Assembly (NCBI RefSeq): GCF_006547065.1
Contig: NZ_CP041243.1
Span: forward strand, 3,115,001-3,179,000
DNA: 64,000 nucleotides
Direction of reading: 5' to 3'
DNA from: Brevundimonas sp. M20
Lineage (GTDB): Bacteria > Pseudomonadota > Alphaproteobacteria > Caulobacterales > Caulobacteraceae
Shown here: piece after piece, positions 9,184-17,972 of the stretch
How the letters are laid out: every line of letters starts with the position of its first letter
Numbering within the stretch: position 1 is the stretch's first letter
Translations under genes and position numbers: made by a program
Notes under the pieces: generated by a model
What the model was told of the DNA's origin: nothing
Seen by the model: only the letters and a program-made list of their open reading frames with translations
Databases searched by the model: none

Positions 9184-9541
9184 CGGACGCTACCGTGCCT
9201 TGATGGGGAGGACGGACCGGGCCTCCTGGGCTCGGTATCCATCCGGGGGTGTTCCGTCTCGGGCGGGGCCTATTCCCCGCTGGCGATGTGTTCGGAAAGC
9301 CGTGTCGCCCCGGACCATCGGACTCGATGGTCCGCTCGACGTTGGGCGGAAATCTGAGTTCAGATGCAAGAGCGTCTGAACCGATTTCCCGCCGGTCCGC
9401 CGGGCGACCGGCCCGACCGTCACTGCCCGAAGCGCGCGCGAAACAGGAACCGAAGCGGTTCGAGGCGTTTGCTTGGGTGGGAGACGAGAGAGACTTAGCG
9501 CGGGTTTGTGGCGTTTCCAAGGGGGTTTATGAGCCCCCGCA
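9184..9541. other. Intergenic region with several strong inverted repeats (DUF4167 leader / prmC downstream)
   Basis: This 358-bp gap holds no convincing gene. It contains a perfect 10-bp hairpin with 4-nt loop (9311-9320 with 9325-9334), a two-tier hairpin (GGGCGGAAATC 9344-9354 with GATTTCCCGCC 9383-9393, inner TTCAGA 9359-9364 with TCTGAA 9375-9380), a small repeat GAACCG-aag-CGGTTC (9447-9461) and GGGGG/CCCCC (9521-9538) just after the prmC stop, which may be a weak terminator. On the minus strand the first two structures would lie in the 5' leader of the DUF4167 mRNA. Confidence 0.5.
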
Positions 9542-10450
9542 TCAGCCCGCCTCGGGATACATCGGCGGAATGGGGTTGGTGCGGGGGTCCGGGCCGTTGG
9601 TGACGACGCGATCGCGGTTGGACAGGTCCTTGACCACGATGACGTTCTCGAAGCCCGCCTGTTCGAACAGGGCCTTGACCTGCGCCCCCTGATCCCAGCC
9701 GATCTCGACCGCGAAGGTCCCGCCCGGCTTGAGGATGCGCATGATCTCCGGCGCCAGTTCGCGATAGGCGACCAGACCGTCCGGACCGCCGTCCAGCGCC
9801 AGATGCGGATCATGCTCACGCACTTCGGGGTCCAACCCGGCGATGTCGTCGGACGGGATGTAGGGCGGATTGGACACGACCAGATCAAAGCTGTGGTCGG
9901 CGAAGCCCGCGGCCCATTCGGTGCGGATGAAGTCGCAGCGGCTGTCCAGATCGAGATTGGCGGCGTTCTCACGCGCCACGGCCAGAGCTTCGGTCGAGAT
10001 GTCGGTGCCGACCCCCTTGGCCGCAGGCCGCTCGGCGAGCGTCGCCAGCAGGATGGCGCCCGAGCCCGTGCCCAGATCGATCATGGTGAAGCTGTCCTGC
10101 GGCTGGAAGGCCAGCATGACGACGTCGAGGATCGCCTCGGTGTCCGGGCGGGGGCTGAGCACGTCGGGGGTGACGTTCAGAATGATCTTCCAGAAGCCCT
10201 TCTTGCCCAGAATGCGCGACACCGGCTCACGCTTCAGGCGGCGGGCGACATAGCCGTCCATCGTCGCCTTCTGTTCGGCGGTGACCGGCCGGTAGGGGTC
10301 GGTCAGGATGTCGGTGCGCGAGCAGTCGGCGGCGACTTCCAGCAGCAAGCGGGCGTCGATCGACGGGCTGTCGATCTTCCCGGCCTTGAGCTCGGCCTGC
10401 GCGGCTTTCCAGGTCTTCAGCAGGGTATGGGCGGGGGCGGTGTCGGTCAT
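9542..10450 (-). CDS. prmC: Peptide chain release factor N5-glutamine methyltransferase
   Basis: PrmC (HemK) methylates the glutamine of the GGQ motif in release factors RF1 and RF2 using SAM. The 302-residue product has the N-terminal helical recognition domain (SIDARLLLEVAADCSRTDIL), the SAM-binding segment MIDLGTGSGAILLATLAE and the catalytic NPPY motif in LVVSNPPYIPSDDI. I prefer ATG 10450 (MTDTAPAHTLLKTW) over the earlier in-frame start at 10486. Its substrate gene prfA lies about 2 kb upstream on the same strand, but two plus-strand genes sit between them, so they cannot share a simple transcript. Confidence 0.95.
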   Translation of the reverse strand: MTDTAPAHTLLKTWKAAQAELKAGKIDSPSIDARLLLEVAADCSRTDILTDPYRPVTAEQKATMDGYVARRLKREPVSRILGKKGFWKIILNVTPDVLSPRPDTEAILDVVMLAFQPQDSFTMIDLGTGSGAILLATLAERPAAKGVGTDISTEALAVARENAANLDLDSRCDFIRTEWAAGFADHSFDLVVSNPPYIPSDDIAGLDPEVREHDPHLALDGGPDGLVAYRELAPEIMRILKPGGTFAVEIGWDQGAQVKALFEQAGFENVIVVKDLSNRDRVVTNGPDPRTNPIPPMYPEAG

Positions 10451-10499
10451 GCGCAGGGCCTTGAACCGGACGCGGTCGGATTTCAAGCGTAGAGGATGC

Positions 10500-10524
10500 G
10501 GAACGACAGGTCAGCTTGGCCGTT
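10500..10524 (+). promoter_or_regulatory. EcfG-type (general stress) promoter for the YihY/BrkB gene
   Basis: GGAAC (10500-10504), 16 nt, CGTT (10521-10524) is an exact match to the EcfG/SigT consensus of alphaproteobacteria. Transcription would begin near 10530, which argues against the TTG at 10516 and favours ATG 10555 as start of the downstream gene. Confidence 0.7.
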
Positions 10525-10554
10525 GAGGCGCGGATGCAGAACCAGTCGGGACAG

Positions 10555-11772
10555 ATGGGCTCGAGACGAAAGAGCGGGCCAGGTCTCTGGAGCGTGGCCG
10601 GAGCCATCGTGGGCGGTCTTGCGGCCGGGGCGGGCGCCGCGCACCTGCTCTATACGCGCGGACACAAGTACGGGATCGAACTGCGCCCGGCGCGACCGGA
10701 GATCCTGCCGCCAGCCCCGCCAAAGCCGGAGGATTTCGACGCGAAGGAGCCCGGGCGCGGGCGCATGGCCCAACGGCCGGAACATATTCCGCGCAAGGGT
10801 TGGGTCGACATCTTCTGGCGGGTCGGCGCGGCCTATTTCGGCGACCGGGTCGGCTTCGTGGCCGGCGGCGTGACCTTCTTCGTGGTCCTGTCGCTGTTCC
10901 CGACGCTGGCGGCCTTCGTGACCGTCTATGGCCTGTTCGCCGATCCGAACGGCGCCTGGGACCGGCTGCAGTTCCTGTATTCCGTCCTGCCCGGGGGCGT
11001 GGCCGAGTTTCTGGGTCAGGAGATGCAGCGCCTCGCCGAGAACACCAACACCGCGCTGACCTTCACCCTGGTCTGGACCCTGCTGCTGTCGCTGTGGACG
11101 GCGAACGGGGCGATCAAGGTGCTCTTCTACGGCCTGAACATCGCCTATCACGAGGTCGAGCGGCGCAATATCGTCCGCTACAACCTTATGTGCATGGCCT
11201 TCACCGTGTCGGGTCTGTTGGCGGTGCTGATGTCGGCGGGCATGGTGGTGGGCGCCCCCCTGGTGCTCGACTTCCTTGGACTGAGAGAGGAGTGGGGCTA
11301 TCTGGCGCCGTTCCGGTGGCCAGTGCTGCTGCTGATCTACATGGCCGCCCTGACCGTCATCTATCGCTTCGGCCCTTGCCGACAGAAGGCGCGGTGGCGG
11401 TGGCTGACACCCGGAGCAATCTTCGCGGCCCTTCTAAGCCTCGGCCTGTCGCTGGGCTTCAGCTGGTACATCGGCGCCTTCGTCCGCACGGCCTCCTATG
11501 GCCCGCTGGCGGCGATGATGGGCTTCCTGTTGTGGACATGGCTGACGGTGCAGATCGTCATCATGGGCGCCGAACTGAACGCCGAGATCGAGCACCAGAC
11601 CGCCATGGACACCACGACGGGCGACCCACGTGACATCGGCGACCGGGGCGCGGTGGTGGCCGACACCGTCGGCCCCAAACGCGGAAGCCCGGCGGCGCTG
11701 GCCTTCACCCTGAAGCACGCCGAGGCGCTTTCGGATCGGCTTGTCCGGCGACGTATCAGACGGGACAGCTAG
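10555..11772 (+). CDS. YihY/BrkB family inner membrane protein
   Basis: The 405-residue product carries an N-terminal helix (VAGAIVGGLAAGAGAAHLLY) and then the YihY/BrkB domain with about six membrane segments. Conserved pieces include RVGAAYFGDRVGFVAGGVTF, LLLSLWTANGAIKVLFYGLN, SWYIGAFVRTASYGPLAAMM and IVIMGAELNAEIEHQT. The family (once misnamed ribonuclease BN) has no settled function. The stress-type promoter ends at 10524, so ATG 10555 (GGGAC upstream) is the preferred start; ATG 10534 would be nearly leaderless. The gene lies in a plus-strand pair between prmC and prfA. Confidence 0.88.
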   Translation: MGSRRKSGPGLWSVAGAIVGGLAAGAGAAHLLYTRGHKYGIELRPARPEILPPAPPKPEDFDAKEPGRGRMAQRPEHIPRKGWVDIFWRVGAAYFGDRVGFVAGGVTFFVVLSLFPTLAAFVTVYGLFADPNGAWDRLQFLYSVLPGGVAEFLGQEMQRLAENTNTALTFTLVWTLLLSLWTANGAIKVLFYGLNIAYHEVERRNIVRYNLMCMAFTVSGLLAVLMSAGMVVGAPLVLDFLGLREEWGYLAPFRWPVLLLIYMAALTVIYRFGPCRQKARWRWLTPGAIFAALLSLGLSLGFSWYIGAFVRTASYGPLAAMMGFLLWTWLTVQIVIMGAELNAEIEHQTAMDTTTGDPRDIGDRGAVVADTVGPKRGSPAALAFTLKHAEALSDRLVRRRIRRDS

Positions 11773-11823
11773 CCCACGGTCCCCCGATATGCTCTGGCTC
11801 CGCGCAAAGCGGCGAGGAGACCG

Positions 11824-12483
11824 ATGAGACTGTTCCAACCTCTTCTGGCGGGCGCGACTCTCCGTGACCGGGCCATCGCCTGTCTCGGCGCCCTGCTGGG
11901 CATCGGAGCGACCGGGCTGCTGTCCCGCGTCGTACTGGGCGGCGACACGGCGCTGTCGCTGTTGATGGTCGCGTCCATGGGCGCGTCAGCGGTGCTGGTG
12001 TTCGCCGTTCCCGCCAGTCCTCTGGCCCAGCCCTGGCCGCTGATCGGCGGCAATGTCATCTCGGCCGTGGTCGGGGTGATCGCGGCGCGACTGATCCCGG
12101 ACCCGATGATCGCAGGCGCGGTCGCGGTGGCGACGGCCATCGGCCTGATGTCGCTGCTGCGCTGCCTGCACCCGCCGGGTGGCTCGACGGCCCTGATCGG
12201 GGTGCTCGGCGGATCCAGCATTCATGGCGCGGGCCTGATGCTGGCGCTGGCGCCGGTGGGGCTGAACGCGATGATCCTGGGGCTGTCCGCCTGGGTGTTC
12301 CACCGCTTCTCCGGCCACGCCTGGCCCCACAGGGCGGTCGCCACACCGGGCCCCGCGCCGGTGACGGACGAGGATATTGAAGCCGCGCTGGAGACCGTCG
12401 GGGAACCGCTGGACGTCAGCCGCTCTGATCTGAAGGCCGTGGTGAAGCTGGCGCTGGATAACGCCGCCTCGCGGAAGCCTTAG
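11824..12483 (+). CDS. HPP family integral membrane protein
   Basis: The 219-residue protein has four hydrophobic segments and the signature [17 protein letters not shown], which names the HPP family. Some members of this family have been linked to nitrite transport in chloroplasts and cyanobacteria; the role here is not known. The start has GAGGAG 4 nt upstream. The gene follows the YihY gene by 51 bp on the same strand and its stop overlaps the convergent prfA stop by a few bases (TAG/TAA shared), so no terminator separates them. Confidence 0.88.
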   Translation: MRLFQPLLAGATLRDRAIACLGALLGIGATGLLSRVVLGGDTALSLLMVASMGASAVLVFAVPASPLAQPWPLIGGNVISAVVGVIAARLIPDPMIAGAVAVATAIGLMSLLRCLHPPGGSTALIGVLGGSSIHGAGLMLALAPVGLNAMILGLSAWVFHRFSGHAWPHRAVATPGPAPVTDEDIEAALETVGEPLDVSRSDLKAVVKLALDNAASRKP

Positions 12484-13550
12484 CCGCCGAACTCGGCTTC
12501 CAGATCGGCCAGACGGGCGGCCTGATCCTCGGCGATCAGGGCGTTCAGCATGGGGTCGATGTCGCCCTCCAGAATCTGGGGCAGGCTGTGCAGGGTCAGG
12601 CCGATGCGGTGGTCGGTCACCCGGCCCTGCGGGAAGTTGTAGGTGCGGATGCGCTCGGACCGGTCGCCGGAACCGACCTGTGACTTGCGGGCGTCCGAGC
12701 GGGCCTGATCCTTGGCCTGCCGCTGCATGTCGTACAGGCGGACGCGCAGGTTCTTCATCGCCTTGTCGCGGTTCACGTGCTGCGACTTTTCGGACGAGGT
12801 CACCATGATCCCGGACGGGAAGTGGGTGATGCGGACTGCGGAATCGGTCTTGTTGACGTGCTGACCGCCCGAGCCCGAGGCGCGGAAGGTGTCGATGCGG
12901 ATGTCCTTGTCAAGGATCTCGATCTCGACGTCCTCAACCTCGGGCAGGACCGCGACGGTGGCGGCGGAGGTGTGGATGCGGCCCTGCGTCTCCGTGGCCG
13001 GGACCCGTTGGACGCGGTGGACGCCGCTCTCGAACTTCAGGCGACCGAAGACCCCCTCGCCGGTGACGGTGGCGATGATTTCCTTGTAGCCGCCGGCCTC
13101 GCCCTCGGTGGCGCTGTCGACCTCGACCCGCCAGCCGCGCGTGGAGGCGTAGCGCGAATACATGCGGAACAGGTCGCCCGCGAACAGCGCCGCCTCGTCG
13201 CCGCCGGTGCCCGCGCGGACTTCCAGAACAGCCGAGGCATTCTCGTCGGCGTCCCGCGGCGCCAGCAGCAGGGCGACCTCACGTTCCAGCTCCGGGAGGC
13301 GATCCTTGAGCGCCTGTAGCTCCTCGGCGGCCATCTCGGCCATCTCCGGATCGGCGGCCATGACTTCCAGATCAGCCATTTCGGCGCGGGCCCTGGCCAG
13401 TCCCTGAACCGCGTCGGCGACCGGCTTCAGCTCGGCGTGCTCCTTCGACAGGCGCACGATCTCGGCGCCGTCGCTGGCCGCGCCCATGCGCGCCTCCACC
13501 TCGTGGAAACGGTCGAGCACCTGATCGAGCCGGGCCTGGGGCAGTCGCAA
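12480..13550 (-). CDS. prfA: Peptide chain release factor 1
   Basis: RF1 reads UAA and UAG and triggers peptide release on the ribosome. The 356-residue product has the GGQ loop ([19 protein letters not shown]) and the RF1 anticodon tripeptide PAT in [18 protein letters not shown], which separates it from RF2. The frame has no usable ATG; the first codon appears to be TTG at 13550 ([15 protein letters not shown]), which fits the usual N-terminus. The GGQ glutamine would be methylated by the prmC product encoded downstream on the same strand. Confidence 0.96.
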   Translation of the reverse strand: MRLPQARLDQVLDRFHEVEARMGAASDGAEIVRLSKEHAELKPVADAVQGLARARAEMADLEVMAADPEMAEMAAEELQALKDRLPELEREVALLLAPRDADENASAVLEVRAGTGGDEAALFAGDLFRMYSRYASTRGWRVEVDSATEGEAGGYKEIIATVTGEGVFGRLKFESGVHRVQRVPATETQGRIHTSAATVAVLPEVEDVEIEILDKDIRIDTFRASGSGGQHVNKTDSAVRITHFPSGIMVTSSEKSQHVNRDKAMKNLRVRLYDMQRQAKDQARSDARKSQVGSGDRSERIRTYNFPQGRVTDHRIGLTLHSLPQILEGDIDPMLNALIAEDQAARLADLEAEFGG

Positions 13551-13716
13551 GAGGGATCATCCATGCGGGAAAGGGGTCGGAGCCTTTAGCGCGCCGCGCC
13601 CCGCCCTGTCGATGCACGGTCACGACAGGATCAGCCATCCGTGAACGGCGCAACCTTTGCCGTCGGGGTTCATTGGGCGAAGATCGGCGCCTGTTGGTGC
13701 GACAGACGGGGCATGC

Positions 13717-14496
13717 ATGGAAACCTTCCTCCTGTTTCTGGCCGTGGGTTTTCTGGCCCAGGCGGTCGATGGCTCGCTGGGCATGGCCTATGGCGTGATC
13801 TCGTCCTCGGTGCTGCTGGCCTTCGGCGTGCCGCCCGCGACGGCCTCGGCCAGCGTGCACGGGGCGGAGGTCTTCACCACGGCGGCGTCGGCCGGAAGTC
13901 ACGCCTGGCACAGGAACATCGACTGGAAGATGCTGGCCCCGCTGGCCATCGCCGGGGTGATCGGCGGCTGTCTGGGGGCCTATGTGCTGGCCGGTCTGGA
14001 CAGCGACATCATCAAGCCGTTCGTCATCGCCTATCTGGCGCTGATGGGCGTGTGGATCCTCTGGCGGGCCGCCCATGACGTGAAGCCCAAGCCCATCCGT
14101 CCGCGCTGGATCGTCGCGCCGCTGGGGGCCCTCGGCGGCTTTCTGGACGCCATCGGCGGAGGGGGCTGGGGACCGACCGTGTCATCCACACTCGTCGGGG
14201 CCGGACAGGAACCGCGCCGCGCCATCGGCACGGTCAACACCGCCGAGTTCTTCGTCACCGTGGCGGTCAGCGCGACCTTCGTCTGGTCGCTGGTGAGCGG
14301 CCACTGGGAAGAGGCCGACGCCTTGCAGAACCATGCGGCGGCGGTCGGCGGACTGGTCGTCGGCGGCCTTCTGGCCGCGCCGTTCGCCGGGCTGATCGCC
14401 AAGCGCGTGCCGCAGCGCCCGATGACCTATGCGGTCGGCGGGCTGCTGATCGTGCTGGCCGCCTTCCAGGGTGTTCAGCTGTCGGGCGTGCTCTAG
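13717..14496 (+). CDS. TauE/SafE family sulfite exporter-like permease
   Basis: The 259-residue protein begins at ATG 13717 (METFLLFLAVGFLAQAVDGS) and has about seven to eight membrane helices. The paired family motifs are present: LAQAVDGSLGMAYGV near the N-terminus and GFLDAIGGGGWGPTVSSTLV in the middle, then GTVNTAEFFVTVAVSATF. TauE/SafE permeases export or import small organic anions such as sulfite, sulfoacetate or related compounds. No sulfur gene lies next to it, so the substrate is open. A hairpin follows the stop. Confidence 0.9.
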   Translation: METFLLFLAVGFLAQAVDGSLGMAYGVISSSVLLAFGVPPATASASVHGAEVFTTAASAGSHAWHRNIDWKMLAPLAIAGVIGGCLGAYVLAGLDSDIIKPFVIAYLALMGVWILWRAAHDVKPKPIRPRWIVAPLGALGGFLDAIGGGGWGPTVSSTLVGAGQEPRRAIGTVNTAEFFVTVAVSATFVWSLVSGHWEEADALQNHAAAVGGLVVGGLLAAPFAGLIAKRVPQRPMTYAVGGLLIVLAAFQGVQLSGVL

Positions 14497-14505
14497 ACAA
14501 GAGAA

Positions 14506-14540
14506 AGGGCGACCGGCCCCCTGTCCAATCGCCCTATCTT
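14506..14540. terminator. Possible bidirectional terminator
   Basis: AGGGCGA (14506-14512) and TCGCCCT (14529-14535) form a 7-bp stem with a 16-nt loop between the convergent permease and lipoprotein genes. The T-tract on the plus side is poor and the minus side has TTTC, so it is only a candidate. Confidence 0.4.
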
Positions 14541-14561
14541 CATCCGATTGACGGACCGCGT

Positions 14562-15089
14562 TTACGCGCCCGGCGCGGCGTCTTCAGCGGCGGCCGCGGC
14601 GGTGGAGGCGGCTGCTGCGGCGGCGGCGGCTTCCTCGGCCTGTCGGGCGGCTTCCTGCGCCAGACGCTCGGCGTCCTGTGCCGGAGTCAGCAGTTCGACC
14701 ACCAGCGGGTTCGGCGTCAGATCCCGCATCGCGCCCGAAGTCGCGTCGACGGCCGCGCCGATGCCGCCGCCGAGAATGCCGTTGCCGACCGCCATGGTGA
14801 CGATGCCGTTACGGCTCACACGACCGACGACGGCGTGCTCCTGGGTGACGTAGCCGTCCATCGTGACGGTGGCGGTGAAGTTCGACTTGCGCGGCATGCG
14901 GAAGGTGCAGGGCGTGGCGTCGCACTGGAAGCCGTTCGAGGTCGTCACCCGGGCGCCGGACGGCGTGCTCTCGACCTTGAAGTCCTCGTCGACGCCGCGA
15001 AGGATGGAGGCGCAGGCCGGCAGACAAAGCGTGATCGCGGCGAGCGCGACCATCTGCGCGGCACGGCGCGCGGTACGAACAGAAATCAC
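14562..15089 (-). CDS. PEGA-like lipoprotein with Ala-rich tail
   Basis: The 175-residue protein has a lipoprotein signal (MVALAAITLCLPAC, Cys about 26) followed by a PEGA-like beta domain (DFKVESTPSGARVTTSNGFQ, CTFRMPRKSNFTATVTMDGY). A glycine-rich hydrophobic stretch (VGNGILGGGIGAAVDATSGA) comes next, then an Ala/Glu helical tail. The domain type is common in surface-anchored or periplasmic proteins that bind cell wall or other proteins. Its function is not known. It lies alone between the permease and the GST gene. Confidence 0.75.
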   Translation of the reverse strand: MISVRTARRAAQMVALAAITLCLPACASILRGVDEDFKVESTPSGARVTTSNGFQCDATPCTFRMPRKSNFTATVTMDGYVTQEHAVVGRVSRNGIVTMAVGNGILGGGIGAAVDATSGAMRDLTPNPLVVELLTPAQDAERLAQEAARQAEEAAAAAAAASTAAAAAEDAAPGA

Positions 15090-15100
15090 TGAAATCCCCG

Positions 15101-15131
15101 AAATTCAAAGAAGATCGCCCCCCGGCGATCT
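15101..15131 (-). terminator. Probable terminator after the GST gene
   Basis: AGATCGCC (15112-15119) pairs with GGCGATCT (15124-15131) across a 4-nt loop. Read on the minus strand the stem is followed by TTCTTTGAATTT. It lies downstream of the GST gene and upstream of the next minus-strand gene. Confidence 0.55.
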
Positions 15132-15221
15132 CCATCACTCCCTCGCACCGGGACCGAGCCGCCGTCAATCACCGGTGCGCGAAATTGCGCCGATCCGGAT
15201 CGAAAGACAGCGGGAGGCGCC

Positions 15222-15812
15222 TCAGGCCGGTTGGGTGGCCGCGAAGCTGGGCCGGGCCTCAAGCGCCGCCTGAAGCGCGACCAGACGCGGACGCCCCGTC
15301 GCCCAGTCGAAGTCCGGGTGGCGGAAGCTGATCCAGGTCAGGGCGATCCCGGCGGTCAGGCTGCCGATGTGGAAGTCGTCCGCCGACAGATCGGCAGCTT
15401 CCAGCGCATCCAGCGCGCGGTGCATGTTGGCGGCCCAGCGTTCCATCCATGACGGCGAGCGCTCGTGCTCGGGGCGGCGCTTCTCGAGCACCAGCTTGAC
15501 CCCCATTTCCAGCAGACCGTCGGCGGTCGCCTCGATCCGGCGCACACGCAGCCGTTCCGGACCGCTTTCGGGCGTCAGGCGCGGGCCCGAGCCGACCATG
15601 TCCAGATACTCGCAGATGATCGGGCTGTCGTTGAGCGGCAGACCGTCCTCGGCGATCAGGGACGGCACCTGGATGAGCGGGTTGTAGGCCAGAAGTTCCG
15701 GAGCGTTCGCATAGGGGTCAACCACGACCTCCTCGAGCGAAACGCCCTTCTCACGGGCCACGACGCGGCATTTGCGGGCGAAGGGTGACGGGGTGGTGAT
15801 GTAGAGCTTCAT
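15222..15812 (-). CDS. Glutathione S-transferase family protein
   Basis: The 196-residue product starts MKLYITTPSPFARKCRVVAR, a thioredoxin-fold N-terminal domain with the usual Ser/Pro region, followed by VPSLIAEDGLPLNDSPIICE where the SPIICEYLD segment binds the gamma-glutamyl part of glutathione. The all-helical C-terminal domain follows. I chose ATG 15812; the preceding codon is also ATG (15815). The upstream hydrolase stop is only 1-2 bases away, so the two genes are almost certainly co-transcribed and coupled. The substrate is unknown. Confidence 0.88.
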   Translation of the reverse strand: MKLYITTPSPFARKCRVVAREKGVSLEEVVVDPYANAPELLAYNPLIQVPSLIAEDGLPLNDSPIICEYLDMVGSGPRLTPESGPERLRVRRIEATADGLLEMGVKLVLEKRRPEHERSPSWMERWAANMHRALDALEAADLSADDFHIGSLTAGIALTWISFRHPDFDWATGRPRLVALQAALEARPSFAATQPA

Positions 15813-15816
15813 CATC

Positions 15817-16689
15817 TCAGCGGCGCTCAATGGTGACGCCCTCGGGGGCGGTCAGGGCGTCAAGGCGGGCGCCGGCGGCGGCGTCGCCCAGCGCATGGGC
15901 GCGGATGAAGTCCGTGGTGGTCCGGGCGATCAGGTCCATATCGGCGGCGTCGGCGTTGGCGATCAGGCTGTGGTCGCCGCCCGCGAAGGTCACGAGCATC
16001 TTGTCGCCCGCCGGGCTGGTGTCGAAGGGCGCGCGGTGGTCGCGCGGATCGGTGACGAAGCCGCGCACCAGATCGTTGTCGCCGGTGATCATCAGAACCG
16101 GAGTGGTGACGCCGGCGAAGGTTGAGGGGGTGACCACCTGCGGGATCAGGCCCGGGGAGGACAGGGCCACGACGACCTTGATGTCCGGGTCCGCCTGCGG
16201 CCCCGCCATGGTCAGGGCCCCGGCTTCCATCAGGGCGTTCAGCGAGCCGAACGAGTGACCCGCCGCGATTAACGGCTTGCCCGGATGGCCGGCCTTCACA
16301 TAGCCGCGCACCACCGCCAGATCGACAATCCGCGTCATGAAGATGGTCTGGGGCGTCGCCCCGGCGTTCCGCGGGTGGCGCGCCGAATCCGTATGAAGCG
16401 GGGCGACGACGGTGAAGCCGTGCGCGACCCAGTACTCGATGATGCGATGGTAGGCCGCCGGGGCGCCGCCCCAGCCGTGGCCGAAGACGATCACCGCCTG
16501 CTCGTTCTCGGCCTGCCAGACGCTGACGTCGATGGTGCGGCCGTCAGGAGCGGAAAGCTCGACGTGGGTGGCGGCCGTCGCCGCGGCGGAGCTGACGGGC
16601 GCGGACGCTTGCCGGGCGAAGGCCGGCGCGACAGGGGCGAGTCCCAGCGAGAGAGCCAGAACAAGCGCGGACGCGGCGCGACGGATCAT
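15817..16689 (-). CDS. Exported alpha/beta hydrolase (lipase/chlorophyllase-like)
   Basis: The 290-residue protein has a signal peptide (ALVLALSLGLAPVAPAFA) and an alpha/beta hydrolase fold. The oxyanion segment is VIVFGHGWGG, the nucleophile elbow is GHSFGS, an acidic residue lies in TGDNDLVRGF, and the histidine is in FAGGDHSLIAN. It may act in the periplasm on an ester or lipid; the substrate is not predictable. It is directly followed by the GST gene. An 18-bp inverted repeat 23 bp upstream of its start may be its operator. Confidence 0.85.
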   Translation of the reverse strand: MIRRAASALVLALSLGLAPVAPAFARQASAPVSSAAATAATHVELSAPDGRTIDVSVWQAENEQAVIVFGHGWGGAPAAYHRIIEYWVAHGFTVVAPLHTDSARHPRNAGATPQTIFMTRIVDLAVVRGYVKAGHPGKPLIAAGHSFGSLNALMEAGALTMAGPQADPDIKVVVALSSPGLIPQVVTPSTFAGVTTPVLMITGDNDLVRGFVTDPRDHRAPFDTSPAGDKMLVTFAGGDHSLIANADAADMDLIARTTTDFIRAHALGDAAAGARLDALTAPEGVTIERR

Positions 16690-16711
16690 ATTGAATACCC
16701 CACCGAATGAT

Positions 16712-16729
16712 CTGGTCTGACTAGACCAG
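16712..16729. promoter_or_regulatory. Perfect inverted repeat upstream of the hydrolase gene
   Basis: CTGGTCT (16712-16718), GACT, AGACCAG (16723-16729) is a perfect 7-bp inverted repeat. It lies between the ispG stop and the hydrolase start on the minus strand. No T-tract follows on the minus strand, so an operator for a dimeric regulator is more likely than a terminator. Confidence 0.45.
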
Positions 16730-16749
16730 CGGCGGGTGTCAGAACAGGG

Positions 16750-17901
16750 CTATTCCGCCGCTGCCAGGGCCGTTTCGTCGGCGGCCTTGCGGGCGGCGTC
16801 CAGTTCGGCGGCCTTGGCTTCGACCTGGGCGACAATCTCGTCGATCATTCCGTCGTTGGCCTGCTTGTGGGCGATCTTGCCGTTCAGATAGACCATGCCC
16901 GACCCCTTGCCGCCGCCGGTGAAGCCGACGTCGGTGTAGAGGGCCTCGCCCGGGCCGTTCACGACGCAGCCGATGATCGACAGCGACATGGGCGTGGTGA
17001 CGTGGGCCAGCTTCTCTTCCAGCACCGCGACCGTCTCGATGACGTTGAAGCCCTGACGGGCGCAGGACGGGCAAGCGATGATGTTCACGCCGCGGTGACG
17101 CAGACCCAGCGACTTGAGAATGTCGAAACCGACCTTGATCTCCTCGACCGGATCGGCGGCCAGCGAGACGCGGATGGTGTCGCCGATACCGGCCCACAGC
17201 ATCGAGCCCATGCCGATGGCTGACTTGATGGTGCCGGTGCGCAGGGGGCCGGCCTCGGTCACGCCCAGATGCAGCGGGCAGTCGATGGCGTCCGCCAGTT
17301 GCTGATAGGCGGCGACGGTCAGGAAGGGGTCGGACGCCTTCACCGAAATCTTGAACTCGTGGAAGTCGTTGTCCTGCAGGATGCGGGCGTGGTTCAGCGC
17401 GCTTTCGACCATAGCATCAGGGCAGGGTTCGCCGTACTTCTCGAGCAACTCGCGCTCCAGCGATCCGGCGTTGACGCCGATCCGCATCGAGCAGCCGTTG
17501 TCGCGGGCGGCCTTGATGACCTCCCTCACCCGCTCGGCGCTGCCGATGTTGCCCGGATTGATCCGCAGGCAGGCGGCGCCGGCCTCGGCGGCCTCGATGC
17601 CCCGTTTGTAGTGGAAGTGGATATCGGCCACGAGCGGGACCTTCGCCTCCCGGGCGATGGTGCGGAAGGCGGCGGTGGACTCTTCGTCCGGGCAGGAGAC
17701 GCGAACAATGTCCGCCCCGGCCTCTTCCAGCTTGCGGATCTGGCTGATCGTCGCCGCCGCGTCCGAGGTCGGCGTATTGGTCATCGACTGGACACTGATC
17801 GGCGCGCCGCCGCCGACCGCGACATCGCCCACCATGATCTGGCGGCTCTTGCGGCGCTCGATATGGCGCCAGGGACGGACGTGGGTGTGATCAAGGCTCA
17901 T
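16750..17901 (-). CDS. ispG: 4-hydroxy-3-methylbut-2-en-1-yl diphosphate synthase (flavodoxin)
   Basis: IspG (GcpE) is the iron-sulfur enzyme that converts MEcPP to HMBPP in the MEP isoprenoid pathway. The 383-residue protein has the family start ([20 protein letters not shown]), the TIM-barrel core and the [4Fe-4S] ligands in [20 protein letters not shown] and [13 protein letters not shown]. Length matches the short bacterial form without the plant insert. It lies downstream of the RodZ-like gene, a pairing seen in other Caulobacterales, and 71 bp separates them. Confidence 0.96.
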   Translation of the reverse strand: MSLDHTHVRPWRHIERRKSRQIMVGDVAVGGGAPISVQSMTNTPTSDAAATISQIRKLEEAGADIVRVSCPDEESTAAFRTIAREAKVPLVADIHFHYKRGIEAAEAGAACLRINPGNIGSAERVREVIKAARDNGCSMRIGVNAGSLERELLEKYGEPCPDAMVESALNHARILQDNDFHEFKISVKASDPFLTVAAYQQLADAIDCPLHLGVTEAGPLRTGTIKSAIGMGSMLWAGIGDTIRVSLAADPVEEIKVGFDILKSLGLRHRGVNIIACPSCARQGFNVIETVAVLEEKLAHVTTPMSLSIIGCVVNGPGEALYTDVGFTGGGKGSGMVYLNGKIAHKQANDGMIDEIVAQVEAKAAELDAARKAADETALAAAE

Positions 17902-17972
17902 GCGAGGGCCAACATAGGCTCACGATTGCGGCATGGCCACGACAAGCCGCGTTCCGGCGGCGTCGGGACGCA

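Noticed and set aside
9446..9469. GGAAC-N15-CGTT on the plus strand in the prmC-DUF4167 gap
   Set aside because: The spacer is short and no plus-strand gene follows for about 1 kb.
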